NCBI RefSeq assembly: GCF_900149695.1
Contig: NZ_LT703003.1
Coordinates: forward strand, 186,001 to 250,000
Reading direction: 5' to 3'
Source of the DNA: Anderseniella sp. Alg231-50
Lineage (GTDB): Bacteria > Pseudomonadota > Alphaproteobacteria > Rhizobiales > Aestuariivirgaceae
Length of the DNA: 64,000 nucleotides
The notes beneath the pieces were generated by a model, which did not search any database, had not been told where the DNA came from, and saw only the letters and a list, made by a program, of their open reading frames with translations. Below are positions 54,552 through 63,301 of this stretch, piece after piece. Positions within the stretch are counted from its first letter, which is position 1. Every line of letters starts with the position of its first letter. Made by a program: the position numbers and the translations under genes.

Positions 54552-55454
54552 CTAGGACAGTTCAAGCTTCAGCCATTCCAGCAGCTCGGACGTGCCGTGC
54601 CGCACCTGCCAGCCGGTAGGCTGATAGATCGACAAACCGTCCGGCAGGCAAAGGCGCTCCTCAAAGGGGCGAACCACCGTGCCGGCATTCAAGTAAGAAT
54701 CAATTGTCCGCCGCCAGGCCAGAGCAACGCCATGACCTTCAAGCATTGCCTGTATCATCATCGGATAGCTGTCGAAGACCGTGCCGTCGGTGCCAATCTG
54801 CAGGTCTATACCCTGGCGCGCCAGCCACGCTTCCCAACTCACCCAATCCTGAGGCTCCACCTTGTGGTGTAACAAATGGAGGCCGTTCAAGCGATCCATC
54901 GACAGAGGCAGCGTCTCGCCATCAAGGTAGGCGGGGCTGCAAACGGGGAAAACTTCGTCAGATGCCGTGAATATCTGTTTCGTGTCGCCCTGCTGCCTGC
55001 CACTGGTTTGCAGTGCAAGGTCGAACCTTTCCTCGGATTCTGCCAGTGGTTTCGTTGAGACCGTCACCCGTACCGGAATGTCCGGGTATTTCTGATAAAA
55101 CCCAGACAATCTGGGCATCAGCCAATACAGCCCCTCACAAAGCTGGGAACGCAACACCACCTCGCCGCTTTCATGCTGCTGGCGCAGGTCCCGGGACGCG
55201 ACCGCTACTGAATTCAGGGCTTCAGACACAACGCGTCCGAACTCGCGGCCGTGGTCCATCAGATGAACCGCCCGGTTGCGCCGTTCGAACAACCGGGTGC
55301 CCAGGTTTTGCTCCAGCGATTTTATCTGCTTGCTGATTGCCGCCTGCGTGAGGCCAAGCTCCTCACTTGCCCTGGTGATGCTGCCAAGTCGCGCGGTGGC
55401 TTCAAACGGCAGCAGACAGCTGAGAGGAGGCAGGGTACGGCGCAATTTTTCCAT
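54552..55454 (-). CDS. LysR-family transcriptional regulator
   Basis: This 300-residue regulator has an N-terminal winged HTH (PFEATARLGSITRASEELGL, then TQAAISKQIKSLEQ) and a periplasmic-binding-like effector domain, of the GcvA/AmpR type. It is divergent from an EamA transporter gene, its probable target. An inverted repeat TTACTT-N6-AAGTAA overlaps its own start codon and could serve autorepression. Confidence 0.94.
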   Translation of the reverse strand: MEKLRRTLPPLSCLLPFEATARLGSITRASEELGLTQAAISKQIKSLEQNLGTRLFERRNRAVHLMDHGREFGRVVSEALNSVAVASRDLRQQHESGEVVLRSQLCEGLYWLMPRLSGFYQKYPDIPVRVTVSTKPLAESEERFDLALQTSGRQQGDTKQIFTASDEVFPVCSPAYLDGETLPLSMDRLNGLHLLHHKVEPQDWVSWEAWLARQGIDLQIGTDGTVFDSYPMMIQAMLEGHGVALAWRRTIDSYLNAGTVVRPFEERLCLPDGLSIYQPTGWQVRHGTSELLEWLKLELS

Positions 55455-55490
55455 TACTTCAAGTTAAGTAAATTGGATGAAAAGTCAATT
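55454..55490. promoter_or_regulatory. LysR-type operator candidates
   Basis: Two inverted repeats lie between the LysR and EamA genes: TTACTT-CAAGTT-AAGTAA (55454-55471) at the LysR start, and AATTG-N10-CAATT (55471-55490), which fits the T-N11-A shape of LysR boxes. Both are AT-rich within a GC-rich setting. Confidence 0.45.
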
Positions 55491-55544
55491 TACACGTACA
55501 TTGAAATCAAAATAGCATAACTACAGGCTATTGAAAGATTTCAC

Positions 55545-56456
55545 ATGACAACAAAATCAGGCGTGCCGGCCGACAATCTCAGGATGGCAGTGACCGTGAT
55601 CGTTCTGACAGTCATGACCCTGTCGTTCGGTGATGCGGTGATCAAGTTACTGAGCAGCAACCTCGTTCTGTGGCAGATTTTCGTCCTGCGCTCATGCCTG
55701 GCGGTCCCGCTCCTGGTGCTCATTCACAGAATGCGTTTCAACTCTGTGGCATTGCTGCCGAAAGCGCCCGGGTGGACAGCAGTCCGCAGCTTGATGCTGG
55801 CTATGATGTGGGTCTTTTACTATGCGTCGCTGCCGCATCTTCAGCTGTCGATCGCCGCGGCCGCCTATTATACGCTGCCGCTCTTCATTACGCTGTTCTC
55901 CGCCCTTCTGGTGGGAGAGACGGTCGGGCGCGCCGGGTGGTTTGCAGTGGTACTGGGCTTTGTCGGGGTCATTCTCATACTCAAACCCGCAACCGGTGAT
56001 TTCAACACCTATGCCCTGTTGCCCCTGGCCTCTGCGATGTTGTACGCGCTGGCGATGATACTGACGCGGACCAAGTGTCGCGATGAGCATCCGCTGATCC
56101 TGTCAGGTGCGTTGAACATTACCTTCATCGCCGTTGGACTGCTCGCCACGTTCTCCGGCGGGTTTCTGGAAAGTCTGGGTATCTCCTCGCCCTTCCTGTC
56201 ATCCACATGGGCAATGATGGGCAATGCCGAGATACTTGCTGTCGTGTTGCTTGGCATCGCGATCCTGGTGGCAAGCATCGGTACAGCCGTGGCCTATCAA
56301 AATGGCCCCTCTTCGATTATCGCAACGTTCGATTTTGCCTATGTCGGGTTTGCCGTGATCTGGGGCCTGGTTTTCTTTCGCGAGATACCCGATGGCCTGG
56401 CGGTCGCCGGCATTGTCCTGATTACCATCGCCGGGGTTATCGCGGTTCGCAGGTAG
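55545..56456 (+). CDS. EamA-family transporter
   Basis: This 303-residue DMT-superfamily inner-membrane protein has about ten segments and two EamA repeats (SFGDAVIKLLSSNLVLWQIF near the start; EILAVVLLGIAILVASIGTA in the second). It is one of four EamA genes in this window, none adjacent to the others except the pair at 9203 and 10075. It is probably controlled by the divergent LysR protein. The substrate is unknown. Confidence 0.9.
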   Translation: MTTKSGVPADNLRMAVTVIVLTVMTLSFGDAVIKLLSSNLVLWQIFVLRSCLAVPLLVLIHRMRFNSVALLPKAPGWTAVRSLMLAMMWVFYYASLPHLQLSIAAAAYYTLPLFITLFSALLVGETVGRAGWFAVVLGFVGVILILKPATGDFNTYALLPLASAMLYALAMILTRTKCRDEHPLILSGALNITFIAVGLLATFSGGFLESLGISSPFLSSTWAMMGNAEILAVVLLGIAILVASIGTAVAYQNGPSSIIATFDFAYVGFAVIWGLVFFREIPDGLAVAGIVLITIAGVIAVRR

Positions 56457-56756
56457 TCGCCGCATTGATGCCATTGAGCATGACCGAACCGGTCGGCCGA
56501 CCTGTTGCATATCCGGAGACTTCGTTGCGAGAGCCGTCAGAGCACAGACTTGTGACGGCTTCACATTGCATGTATCCTTCGATCAATCTTGGTAACCGGC
56601 ATTGATGCGAGACACGTTGCTGGCCGATGAGACGGTTCAAGTTCCAGTCTCTTACGCCCGGTTAGCCCCAAGCTTGACCTAGCGGCCTGTGATTGTGCCG
56701 CGCCGTCTCTTTCCGCCAGAGCATTTGCGGTCAACCGCCGCAAGGGAGGTAAGACG
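56457..56756. other. 300-base stretch without a convincing gene
   Basis: No clear CDS is seen between the EamA gene and the YbaK-type gene. A minus-strand frame (56640-56437) encodes a possible C-terminal fragment with two cysteines (CEAVTSLCSDGSRNEVSGYA) that overlaps the end of the EamA gene; it has no signal or ribosome site and may be a decayed remnant. GGGAGGT near 56743 is the ribosome site of the next gene. Confidence 0.35.
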
Positions 56757-57221
56757 ATGGGTATTGCACTGACATTGCAGGAATATCTGGACGACAGTCA
56801 CATTGCATACGATGTGACGTCGCATAAAAAGACAGACTGCTCGGCACAGACAGCGGCAGTCAGTCACGTCCCGGCAGATCAGCTTGCCAAGGGAGTGATC
56901 GTGAAATGGGATGACTTCTATGTGCTCGCGGTATTGCCGGCTTCACGCCGCCTCGACATGAACCGTCTCAAGAAAGTCATCGGCGAACCGGTGACGCTGG
57001 CATCGGAACAGGAGGTCAGCATGCTGTTTCCCGATTGCAAAACCGGCGCGGTACCAGTGATCGGACCGGCCTACAAAATCGCCTCGGTGGTTGACTGGCG
57101 GCTCGATGACCAGGACGAGGTTTACTTCGAAGGCGGTGACCACCGTTGCCTCGTACATGTCAACGGCGTTCAGTTCGACCACCTGATGTACGGCATTCCG
57201 CATGCCCGGCTGAGTTCCTAG
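56757..57221 (+). CDS. YbaK/EbsC-type aminoacyl-tRNA deacylase
   Basis: This 154-residue protein has the YbaK fold: HIAYDVTSHKKTDCSAQTAA (with the helix start), LAKGVIVKWDDFYVLAVLP, the Lys/Asp surface, and GAVPVIGP. Relatives hydrolyse misacylated tRNAs such as Ala- or Cys-tRNA(Pro). It starts with GGGAGGT 7 bases upstream. The next gene, a small membrane protein, follows after 58 bases. Confidence 0.85.
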   Translation: MGIALTLQEYLDDSHIAYDVTSHKKTDCSAQTAAVSHVPADQLAKGVIVKWDDFYVLAVLPASRRLDMNRLKKVIGEPVTLASEQEVSMLFPDCKTGAVPVIGPAYKIASVVDWRLDDQDEVYFEGGDHRCLVHVNGVQFDHLMYGIPHARLSS

Positions 57222-57279
57222 AACCTGGCGGAATTGCCGCTTTGGCCTGGAAAGCGATCCTCATCTGAAGGGTGGTGGC

Positions 57280-57657
57280 ATGACAAATCCGATAGAGAAT
57301 GCAGCTTATGTGTCGGTTGGCAGGGCGTGCGGTTTTGCAGGCCTCGGCATTTTCTGCATCGTGATCGGACTGAGTTTCGATGCCGGGCTGGCAGCGCTGG
57401 TTGGCAGCAAACTGTCGATAGCCCTGAGCCTTATCCTGCTGGCGTTCGCATGGCGCGCGCCAACGCGCAACTACAAGCGAACGGAAACCTGGCTGATCCT
57501 GCAGCCGGGTGACCGCCCGCAGGCCGACGTTGCGCAGCGGCTTATCGGCAGAACATTGCGCATTGTGTATCTGTGGTTTGCGCAACAGATTGCGGTTGTA
57601 ACCATTGTGTTCAGCGTCAGTGCCATATTTTTGCAGGCGCGGGTTGTGATGTCGTAA
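57280..57657 (+). CDS. Small membrane protein of unknown function
   Basis: This 125-residue protein has three hydrophobic segments (FAGLGIFCIVIGLSFDAGLA, LSIALSLILLAFAW, IAVVTIVFSVSAIFLQA) with a charged middle (RAPTRNYKRTETW). No family is recognised. The ATG has a purine-rich region upstream. It may be co-transcribed with the YbaK-type gene. Confidence 0.6.
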   Translation: MTNPIENAAYVSVGRACGFAGLGIFCIVIGLSFDAGLAALVGSKLSIALSLILLAFAWRAPTRNYKRTETWLILQPGDRPQADVAQRLIGRTLRIVYLWFAQQIAVVTIVFSVSAIFLQARVVMS

Positions 57658-58066
57658 TCCAGTCGTCTGCACTCCGTTTTTCATCTCCGCAAACCGATGC
57701 CTGGGCACCAGGAACGGCAGGACCGGCTGGAACACGCCTGCTTTTTGAGAGAACCAGGCCCTGAAACTCCGCGCCCACTCCCGTTGACCGACCGATGTCG
57801 ACGAATGTCCGCTGTGAGCCCTTTTCGACCTTCGAACTGTGTTGCTGACGCAGGGTTTCCAATGAGATTGGACGTAATTGTTTGAACTATGCTTGGATAT
57901 TCGAAAGTCCAAAGGTCCAAAAAGTCCCATCGTCCTCTTGGCACAGGTATCGGCTGATGTTCGGGTCCTAACCGGCTTTGGTGTGGTGTCCGGTACCAAA
58001 GGGAGATGGTCATGAAACATCTTACCGTGTATTCCTCCATTGGAATGCGATTTGGGAGCAAATCAG
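57658..58066. other. 409-base stretch before the cyclase gene
   Basis: No convincing CDS is seen. Minus-strand frames cross the area, including one of 81 residues (57862-57617), but they lack ribosome sites and run into neighbouring genes. The base composition is coding-like and a decayed gene is possible. The last part holds AGGGAG at 57999 with a short frame from ATG 58006 that ends within the cyclase gene; it may be a leader peptide. Confidence 0.35.
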
Positions 58067-59359
58067 TTGGAAGGCCAAACAACACACGGCGAAACAGCCA
58101 GCCTGCGTACTGAAGCGGAATGCATGCGCGAACGCGAGGCGGCAACGAGAGAGATTCTCGAGGTCATCAGCGAAAGCCGTGATAACGAGCAGCCGGTTTT
58201 CGAGGCCATCCTCGAAAATGCCTCGCGACTGTGCAATGCGCCACTCGCATTCCTTTCACTGGCAAATGCCGAACGCACCAATGTGCTGATCCCCGCCCAT
58301 CGTGGCACCAGGTCTGAATTTGGCAATATCCTCGACGGGTTCATTGAGCCGATATCTCGCACCGAGCTGGTTGCTGTGCGCCCGATTGCAGACGGACAGA
58401 TCGTACGTGAAGACGACATCAAGGACGATGAGACTTACCACAAGGGCGATCCCCGGCGACGGCAGATGGTAGATGTGGAGGGCGCGCGTTCGGTACTGGG
58501 CGTGCCGCTGATCCAGCGCAGCATGCCGCTGGGTGCCATCATCCTGTATCGCCGGGAGGTGGAGCCCTTCACCGCGGACGACGTCTCGTTGATAGAGAGT
58601 TTTGCCGCACAGGCCGTGATCGCCATTGAGAATGTCCGCCAGTTCAAGGCCCTCGAAAATTTAAATGCGGAACTCGGCAATCGGGTCCAGGAGCAGGTTG
58701 GTGAGATCGAGCGGATGGGCCGATTGAAACGCTTCCTGCCTTCTGCGGTGGCCGATACTGTGATCAGCCAGGGCTCAGATGAGATGTTGTCCAGCCATCG
58801 CGCACTGTTGGGAGTCTTGTTTTGCGATATCCGCGGTTTCACGGCATTTTGCGAAACTGCCGAACCGGAGGAGACCATCGAGATCCTCCAAACATACCAC
58901 GAAGAAATGGGCAAACTCATCAATGCTCACGGCGCAGGAGTCGATCACCGCATGGGCGACGGTATCATGGTACTGTTCAACGATCCGCTGCCCTGTGATG
59001 ATCCAGCCGGTGACGCAGTGCGCCTCGCCATTGCCATGCGGGCACGGATGGCGGAATTGTCCACGCAATGGAAACGGCTGGGCTACCGGCTAGGTTTTGG
59101 CGTCGGAGTCTCGCTGGGCTATGCCACGGTAGGAATGGTCGGTTTCGAAGGGCGGTTTGACTACACGGCTTCAGGCACGGCGATCAACCTGGCTTCCCGA
59201 CTATGCGATGAGGCAGAAGATGGCGAAATACTTCTCAGTCCGCGAGCCGGTGTCGCAGTGGAGGATGACTTTCAAATTGAATCCAGAGGAGATATCCACC
59301 TGAAGGGAATTCGCGAACCCGTAGAAGTATTCAGACTTGCCGGTACCGCCACCACTTGA
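58067..59359 (+). CDS. GAF-domain class III adenylate/guanylate cyclase
   Basis: This protein of about 430 residues has a helical start (REREAATREILEVISESRDN), a GAF domain (about 40-190, with GARSVLGVPLIQRSMPLGAI), a coiled linker (ENLNAELGNRVQEQVGEIE), and a class III cyclase domain. Both metal aspartates are present, in LFCDIRGFTAFCE and MGDGIMVLFND. It makes cAMP or cGMP in response to a small ligand or redox signal. TTG 58067 is chosen because GGGAG lies 8 bases upstream; an earlier TTG at 58040 lacks one. Confidence 0.88.
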   Translation: MEGQTTHGETASLRTEAECMREREAATREILEVISESRDNEQPVFEAILENASRLCNAPLAFLSLANAERTNVLIPAHRGTRSEFGNILDGFIEPISRTELVAVRPIADGQIVREDDIKDDETYHKGDPRRRQMVDVEGARSVLGVPLIQRSMPLGAIILYRREVEPFTADDVSLIESFAAQAVIAIENVRQFKALENLNAELGNRVQEQVGEIERMGRLKRFLPSAVADTVISQGSDEMLSSHRALLGVLFCDIRGFTAFCETAEPEETIEILQTYHEEMGKLINAHGAGVDHRMGDGIMVLFNDPLPCDDPAGDAVRLAIAMRARMAELSTQWKRLGYRLGFGVGVSLGYATVGMVGFEGRFDYTASGTAINLASRLCDEAEDGEILLSPRAGVAVEDDFQIESRGDIHLKGIREPVEVFRLAGTATT

Positions 59360-59444
59360 GAAACAGGACATCGTGGTGTTCTCGCGATGAGATTCAGAAA
59401 ACCACGGCCTTCGGCTGTAGAGGATGCGTGTGTGGAAATCACCC

Positions 59445-60830
59445 CTAGCCCGGCCAGAGGTCGGTTTTAGGATGAAACTGCGACCAGGCAAACCAGAACG
59501 CCTGATGGCTGCCGATATCACTGCCATCTGCGTCCACAGCTCTGATACCGCCGGCATCAAGTTGCAGACGAACATTCTCAAAGACGATCTCCTTGCCATT
59601 CTTCAAAGCCACAAACGCCTTGCTTCGCTGAAACGCCACCGGTTTGCCGGACGCCGTGACAACGCCAATGATGTCCTCCTGAACCGGCAACCGCGGATCG
59701 ACATCACCAACCGGAAATATCGGACCCTTGGCGTCCCGGCCATTGCGAAAATCAAAATCGCGGCCAAGCGCCAGCGATTCAACCAGTACCGTCGTTTCCG
59801 GATGAACCTTCTTCCAGGTACCCCAGTCGGTCGTTACCACGCTGGCTTGCTTCAGTTGCAATTTCTTCTGCGCAAGAGGGCCCGTCACCGCATTGCCCAG
59901 AAACGTGTCAAACACCGAAAATGTCCTGACGTCGTACATCACCTTGTTGGACCGGATCAGCAGTCCGGAGGTACGCAGTACCGGCCGGTCAATCCCCTCA
60001 GGCAGTCGATCGGTGAAGTAGGCTTGCGCTGCACCGCATAAAGTACAGTATGGAATACCAAGGTGCCTTCCGCCCAATGTGTCATTGACCATCTCGCGCA
60101 CTTCCATGATGCGTCGCGGATAAGCCCGATACTCGCCGTTCACCTGAATGCCAAAGACGACATCATCGTCTTTGAGCCATTTGGCATCTTCTGCACTGCT
60201 TACTTTCGGGTTGTCCGCTGCAGGAATGCAATTGCACGGTTCATCGGTCGTATCGTACTTGCGGGCGTCGATAGGCACGCCTCCCCAGGAAACCAGCCTC
60301 CAGTCGATATCGCCCTCGACGAATATCTTCTCCCAACCGGGTACAGTCTCGGTAAAAATGGCTCGCTTCACCCGCAGGTAGTCAGGGGGAGCCGGAATGT
60401 TCCATGCAATGAGATGGTCCGTCACGACCCCCCAATGGTCATTGTCCGGCAGCTTTTTGTCCAGCAACTTGAAAGCGGCCTCGGCGAGCACTGTGTTCAA
60501 TCGCCGCCCGCTGGTGAAGCGCATCAGGTCGCTGATAATCCAGACGATTCGGGCATCTTTGGACCCGGCGATTTCACCAAGGGCCTTCTCCTGATCATTC
60601 GCCCAGCTTGATTGCTTCACACTGTCGACAAACGCCACCTGCACAGCAGCCCGCAATTCATCCGATAGCGGGCCTTTCGGCACTGGTGGAGGTTTGCCGA
60701 ATTTCTCAATCACGTGGTCAGGCAGCTGCGGCGCTTCCTGGGCCCGCAGTGCATCGATCCAGAGCAGCGAAAGCGCTACCAGCGATGCGATAATGAAGAT
60801 GCGGGATAGAGAGCTTGTTGCCAGTGTCAT
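59445..60830 (-). CDS. DUF3179 exported protein
   Basis: This 461-residue protein has a signal peptide (SLSRIFIIASLVALSLLWID, cleavage near LRA-Q). The DUF3179 core has GIQVNGEYRAYPRRIM, GIPYCTLCGAAQAYF, TSGLLIRSNKVMYD, TGPLAQKKLQ and HPETTVL. A CNC pair (TTDEPCNCIPAAD) and the CTLC motif look like metal or redox sites. The function is unknown. It converges with the cyclase gene and has a long leader region. Confidence 0.85.
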   Translation of the reverse strand: MTLATSSLSRIFIIASLVALSLLWIDALRAQEAPQLPDHVIEKFGKPPPVPKGPLSDELRAAVQVAFVDSVKQSSWANDQEKALGEIAGSKDARIVWIISDLMRFTSGRRLNTVLAEAAFKLLDKKLPDNDHWGVVTDHLIAWNIPAPPDYLRVKRAIFTETVPGWEKIFVEGDIDWRLVSWGGVPIDARKYDTTDEPCNCIPAADNPKVSSAEDAKWLKDDDVVFGIQVNGEYRAYPRRIMEVREMVNDTLGGRHLGIPYCTLCGAAQAYFTDRLPEGIDRPVLRTSGLLIRSNKVMYDVRTFSVFDTFLGNAVTGPLAQKKLQLKQASVVTTDWGTWKKVHPETTVLVESLALGRDFDFRNGRDAKGPIFPVGDVDPRLPVQEDIIGVVTASGKPVAFQRSKAFVALKNGKEIVFENVRLQLDAGGIRAVDADGSDIGSHQAFWFAWSQFHPKTDLWPG

Positions 60831-61136
60831 GGAACCGCCTTTCGGGTGTTTACTTCATCCAGGACGCACAGGCCGCCGACGGGACCGCCTGTGTCATCAA
60901 CAGCGCACAGTTCAGATAAACCGAGTCCCAAAAGACAAGCAGCGCGCACCAGTTTGTAATACTTGTAGTGTCAAAATGCCGAGCCGTGTGTCACGATTGC
61001 ATCAGCATTCTGTGAGCGGTGATGGTCGAGCGAACCAGACTGGACTGCCCATTGTGTACTTGTCAGGCGCTGAAACCGGCGCTGTTATCGTCTGGAGAAG
61101 ATCGAACGCAGACTGCCTGAAGAAGGAGATTTATCG
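60831..61136. other. 306-base gap between divergent genes
   Basis: No CDS is supported. It holds a short inverted repeat CACAGGC/GCCTGTG near 60868-60895 and, at the right end, AAGGAG ahead of the methyltransferase ATG. It must contain the promoters of both the DUF3179 and the methyltransferase genes, but I cannot place them. Confidence 0.4.
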
Positions 61137-61943
61137 ATGGATAATTCTGCAACGCAGGGGGAACTCGAAGCCGGACGCGGGTATGAAGCGCTTTTCGTAC
61201 CGGCGCTGTTTGCGCCCTGGACCGGGCATGTGCTTGACGGTGCAGGAGTGCAGGACAACGATCATGTACTGGATGTTGCCTGCGGATCGGGCGTGCTGGC
61301 GCGGGATGCGCTGGCCCGGTCAGGACAATCCGGACGTGTCGTCGGTATTGACCCGGCACCGGGAATGATCGCCGCGGCACGCGAAACCGAGCCCGGTATC
61401 GAATGGGTCCTGGGCAGCGCCGAAGCTTTGCCGTTCGACTCTGGCAGTTTCGATTGTACCGTATCCCAGTTCGGCATGATGTTCTTTCAGGATCGCAGCA
61501 AGGCGGCCGATGAAATGTACCGGGTAACGAAACCGGGCGGCAAACTGGCGACAGCCATCTGGAACTCCATCGACCAGAACCCGGCCTACAGGGACATTGT
61601 CGCTGTCCTGGACGAACATGTAAGCACCGCCGCAGGAGACGCCGTGAGGGTGCCGTTCTGCCTGGGCAATGCGAATGAAGTTGCCGATATTCTTTCACAA
61701 GCCGGTTTCGGCGACGTCGGCTTTGAAACCAAAACCGAACAGGCGACCTTCCCCAGTTCCCGGACCATGGTGGAAGTCGAACTGCGTGGATGGCTGCCGC
61801 TGTTCGGCATCAATCTCAGCGAGGAAAAAATCGCCGACGTGCTGATCAAGTCGGATGCAAAGCTGTCGAAATACGCCGCGCCGTCCGGCGAAGCCCGGTT
61901 CCAGACATCGGCCTACATCATGACGGCCCGCAAGCCGCACTGA
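61137..61943 (+). CDS. Class I SAM-dependent methyltransferase, UbiE-like
   Basis: This 268-residue enzyme shows VLDVACGSGVLARDAL (motif I), VVGIDPAPGMIAAAR, GSAEALPFDSGSFDCTVSQF and VTKPGGKLATAIW. It methylates an unknown small molecule. ATG 61137 has AAGGAG upstream. It converges with xseB and shares no operon. Confidence 0.88.
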   Translation: MDNSATQGELEAGRGYEALFVPALFAPWTGHVLDGAGVQDNDHVLDVACGSGVLARDALARSGQSGRVVGIDPAPGMIAAARETEPGIEWVLGSAEALPFDSGSFDCTVSQFGMMFFQDRSKAADEMYRVTKPGGKLATAIWNSIDQNPAYRDIVAVLDEHVSTAAGDAVRVPFCLGNANEVADILSQAGFGDVGFETKTEQATFPSSRTMVEVELRGWLPLFGINLSEEKIADVLIKSDAKLSKYAAPSGEARFQTSAYIMTARKPH

Positions 61944-61972
61944 CTGACGACAAACCGGTGCGCCCCGGCGAC

Positions 61973-62221
61973 CTAGCCCACGTCCAGCGGTTCCGTGCCG
62001 CCGGCGGAGCCATCACCTTTCAGGGTGATTTTCTCGATCCGCGCCTCGGCGGCTTTCAACTGCTTGTCGCAATGGCTCTTGAGTTTCTCGCCACGCTCAT
62101 AGATGGCGATCGAGTCTTCCAGGGAGACCTTGCCGGCTTCAAGCTTTTCGACAATCGCTTCCAGTTCGGCCAGAGCGGCCTCAAACGTCATGTCTGCAAT
62201 GGCAGGAGCTTTGTCAGTCAT
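61973..62221 (-). CDS. xseB: Exodeoxyribonuclease VII small subunit
   Basis: This 82-residue helical subunit pairs with XseA to degrade single-stranded DNA. It shows the usual [20 protein letters not shown], then [16 protein letters not shown] and [15 protein letters not shown]. Its ATG overlaps the deacetylase stop as TGATG. In many Alphaproteobacteria this gene follows the deacetylase and precedes ispA and dxs; those two are absent here. Confidence 0.95.
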   Translation of the reverse strand: MTDKAPAIADMTFEAALAELEAIVEKLEAGKVSLEDSIAIYERGEKLKSHCDKQLKAAEARIEKITLKGDGSAGGTEPLDVG

Positions 62222-63186
62222 CAGTATTCATCCTCATCAACCGGTTGCGCGGCCTCGCCTGTGCCATGCATCAATGCCTTGACATGCACACCGACCGAGC
62301 TTGACAGCCCGGCCAGATCATAGCCGCCTTCCAGCATGGATACGATACGTCCGTCGCAGTGTTTTGCCGCAATGTCCATCAGCCTCAGTGTGACCCAGGC
62401 AAAATCTTCTTCTTTCAACTGCAGTGAGCCGAGCGGGTCGCGTTCATGGGCATCAAAGCCCGCAGAAATCATCACAAGGTCGGGCTGGAAGGCATCAAGC
62501 GCCGGGAAAATGCGCGACAGCATGGCTTCACGAAACACGTCCCCGCCGTCGCCGGCGCTCAGGGGCGCGTTGAAGATATTACCCTCACCGGTTTCCGACA
62601 CTGCACCCGATCCCGGAAACAACGGCATCTGATGGGTGGACCCGTAGAACAGGTCTTCATGCGACCAGAAAACATCCTGCGTCCCGTTGCCGTGATGCAC
62701 GTCAAAATCCACCACCGCCACCCGGTCAAGATCGTAGATTTCGCGGGCATAGTGAGCCGCAATGCCGATAGAGCCAAACACGCAAAAGCCCATGGCGCGG
62801 GCTGCTTCGGCATGATGGCCGGGCGGGCGGACAGCGCAAAAAGCATTGTTGACTTCCATGTTCATGACCGCGTCGACGGCGCGCGTGCCGGCACCGATTG
62901 CTCGATAGGCGGCTTCAAGCGTGGAGGCATTCATCCAGGTGTCCGCATCCAGCGCAATCTCGCCTTCGGTCGGGCTCGATTGCTCGATGGAATGGACATA
63001 GTCTTCCGGATGCACCAGCAGCGCATGGTCACGCTGGCCCATGGGGGCTTCTTCACGGCGCAGATCCTCAAAGTGAGGATGAGACAGAATGCGCTCCACC
63101 GCCCGCATCCGGTCGGCGCGTTCGGGATGGCCTTCGGGCGGTTCGTGCTCGGTGAAAACATCGTGGTGCAGAAGCAGTGTACTCAT
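62221..63186 (-). CDS. Histone deacetylase family protein
   Basis: This 321-residue zinc deacetylase-fold enzyme shows [33 protein letters not shown], the metal-binding [27 protein letters not shown], and [11 protein letters not shown]. Bacterial members deacetylate polyamines or other small acetyl compounds. ATG 63186 starts the conserved protein ([11 protein letters not shown]). It is coupled to xseB by TGATG. Confidence 0.93.
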   Translation of the reverse strand: MSTLLLHHDVFTEHEPPEGHPERADRMRAVERILSHPHFEDLRREEAPMGQRDHALLVHPEDYVHSIEQSSPTEGEIALDADTWMNASTLEAAYRAIGAGTRAVDAVMNMEVNNAFCAVRPPGHHAEAARAMGFCVFGSIGIAAHYAREIYDLDRVAVVDFDVHHGNGTQDVFWSHEDLFYGSTHQMPLFPGSGAVSETGEGNIFNAPLSAGDGGDVFREAMLSRIFPALDAFQPDLVMISAGFDAHERDPLGSLQLKEEDFAWVTLRLMDIAAKHCDGRIVSMLEGGYDLAGLSSSVGVHVKALMHGTGEAAQPVDEDEY

Positions 63187-63301
63187 GAGGGTGGAAGCCT
63201 TCCCCGGCAAGTTTGTTGTGAGGCTGAGTGTTGCGGGAAACCGGTGGCACAATCAAGTCCACAGGCCGGTTTCATGTCCCTCATTTCGCACCGGAACGCC
63301 G

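Noticed and set aside
57160-58020. 286-codon minus-strand frame across the YbaK-type/membrane-protein region
   Set aside because: It runs antisense through one gene and part of another, has no domain, and its composition is typical of a chance frame.
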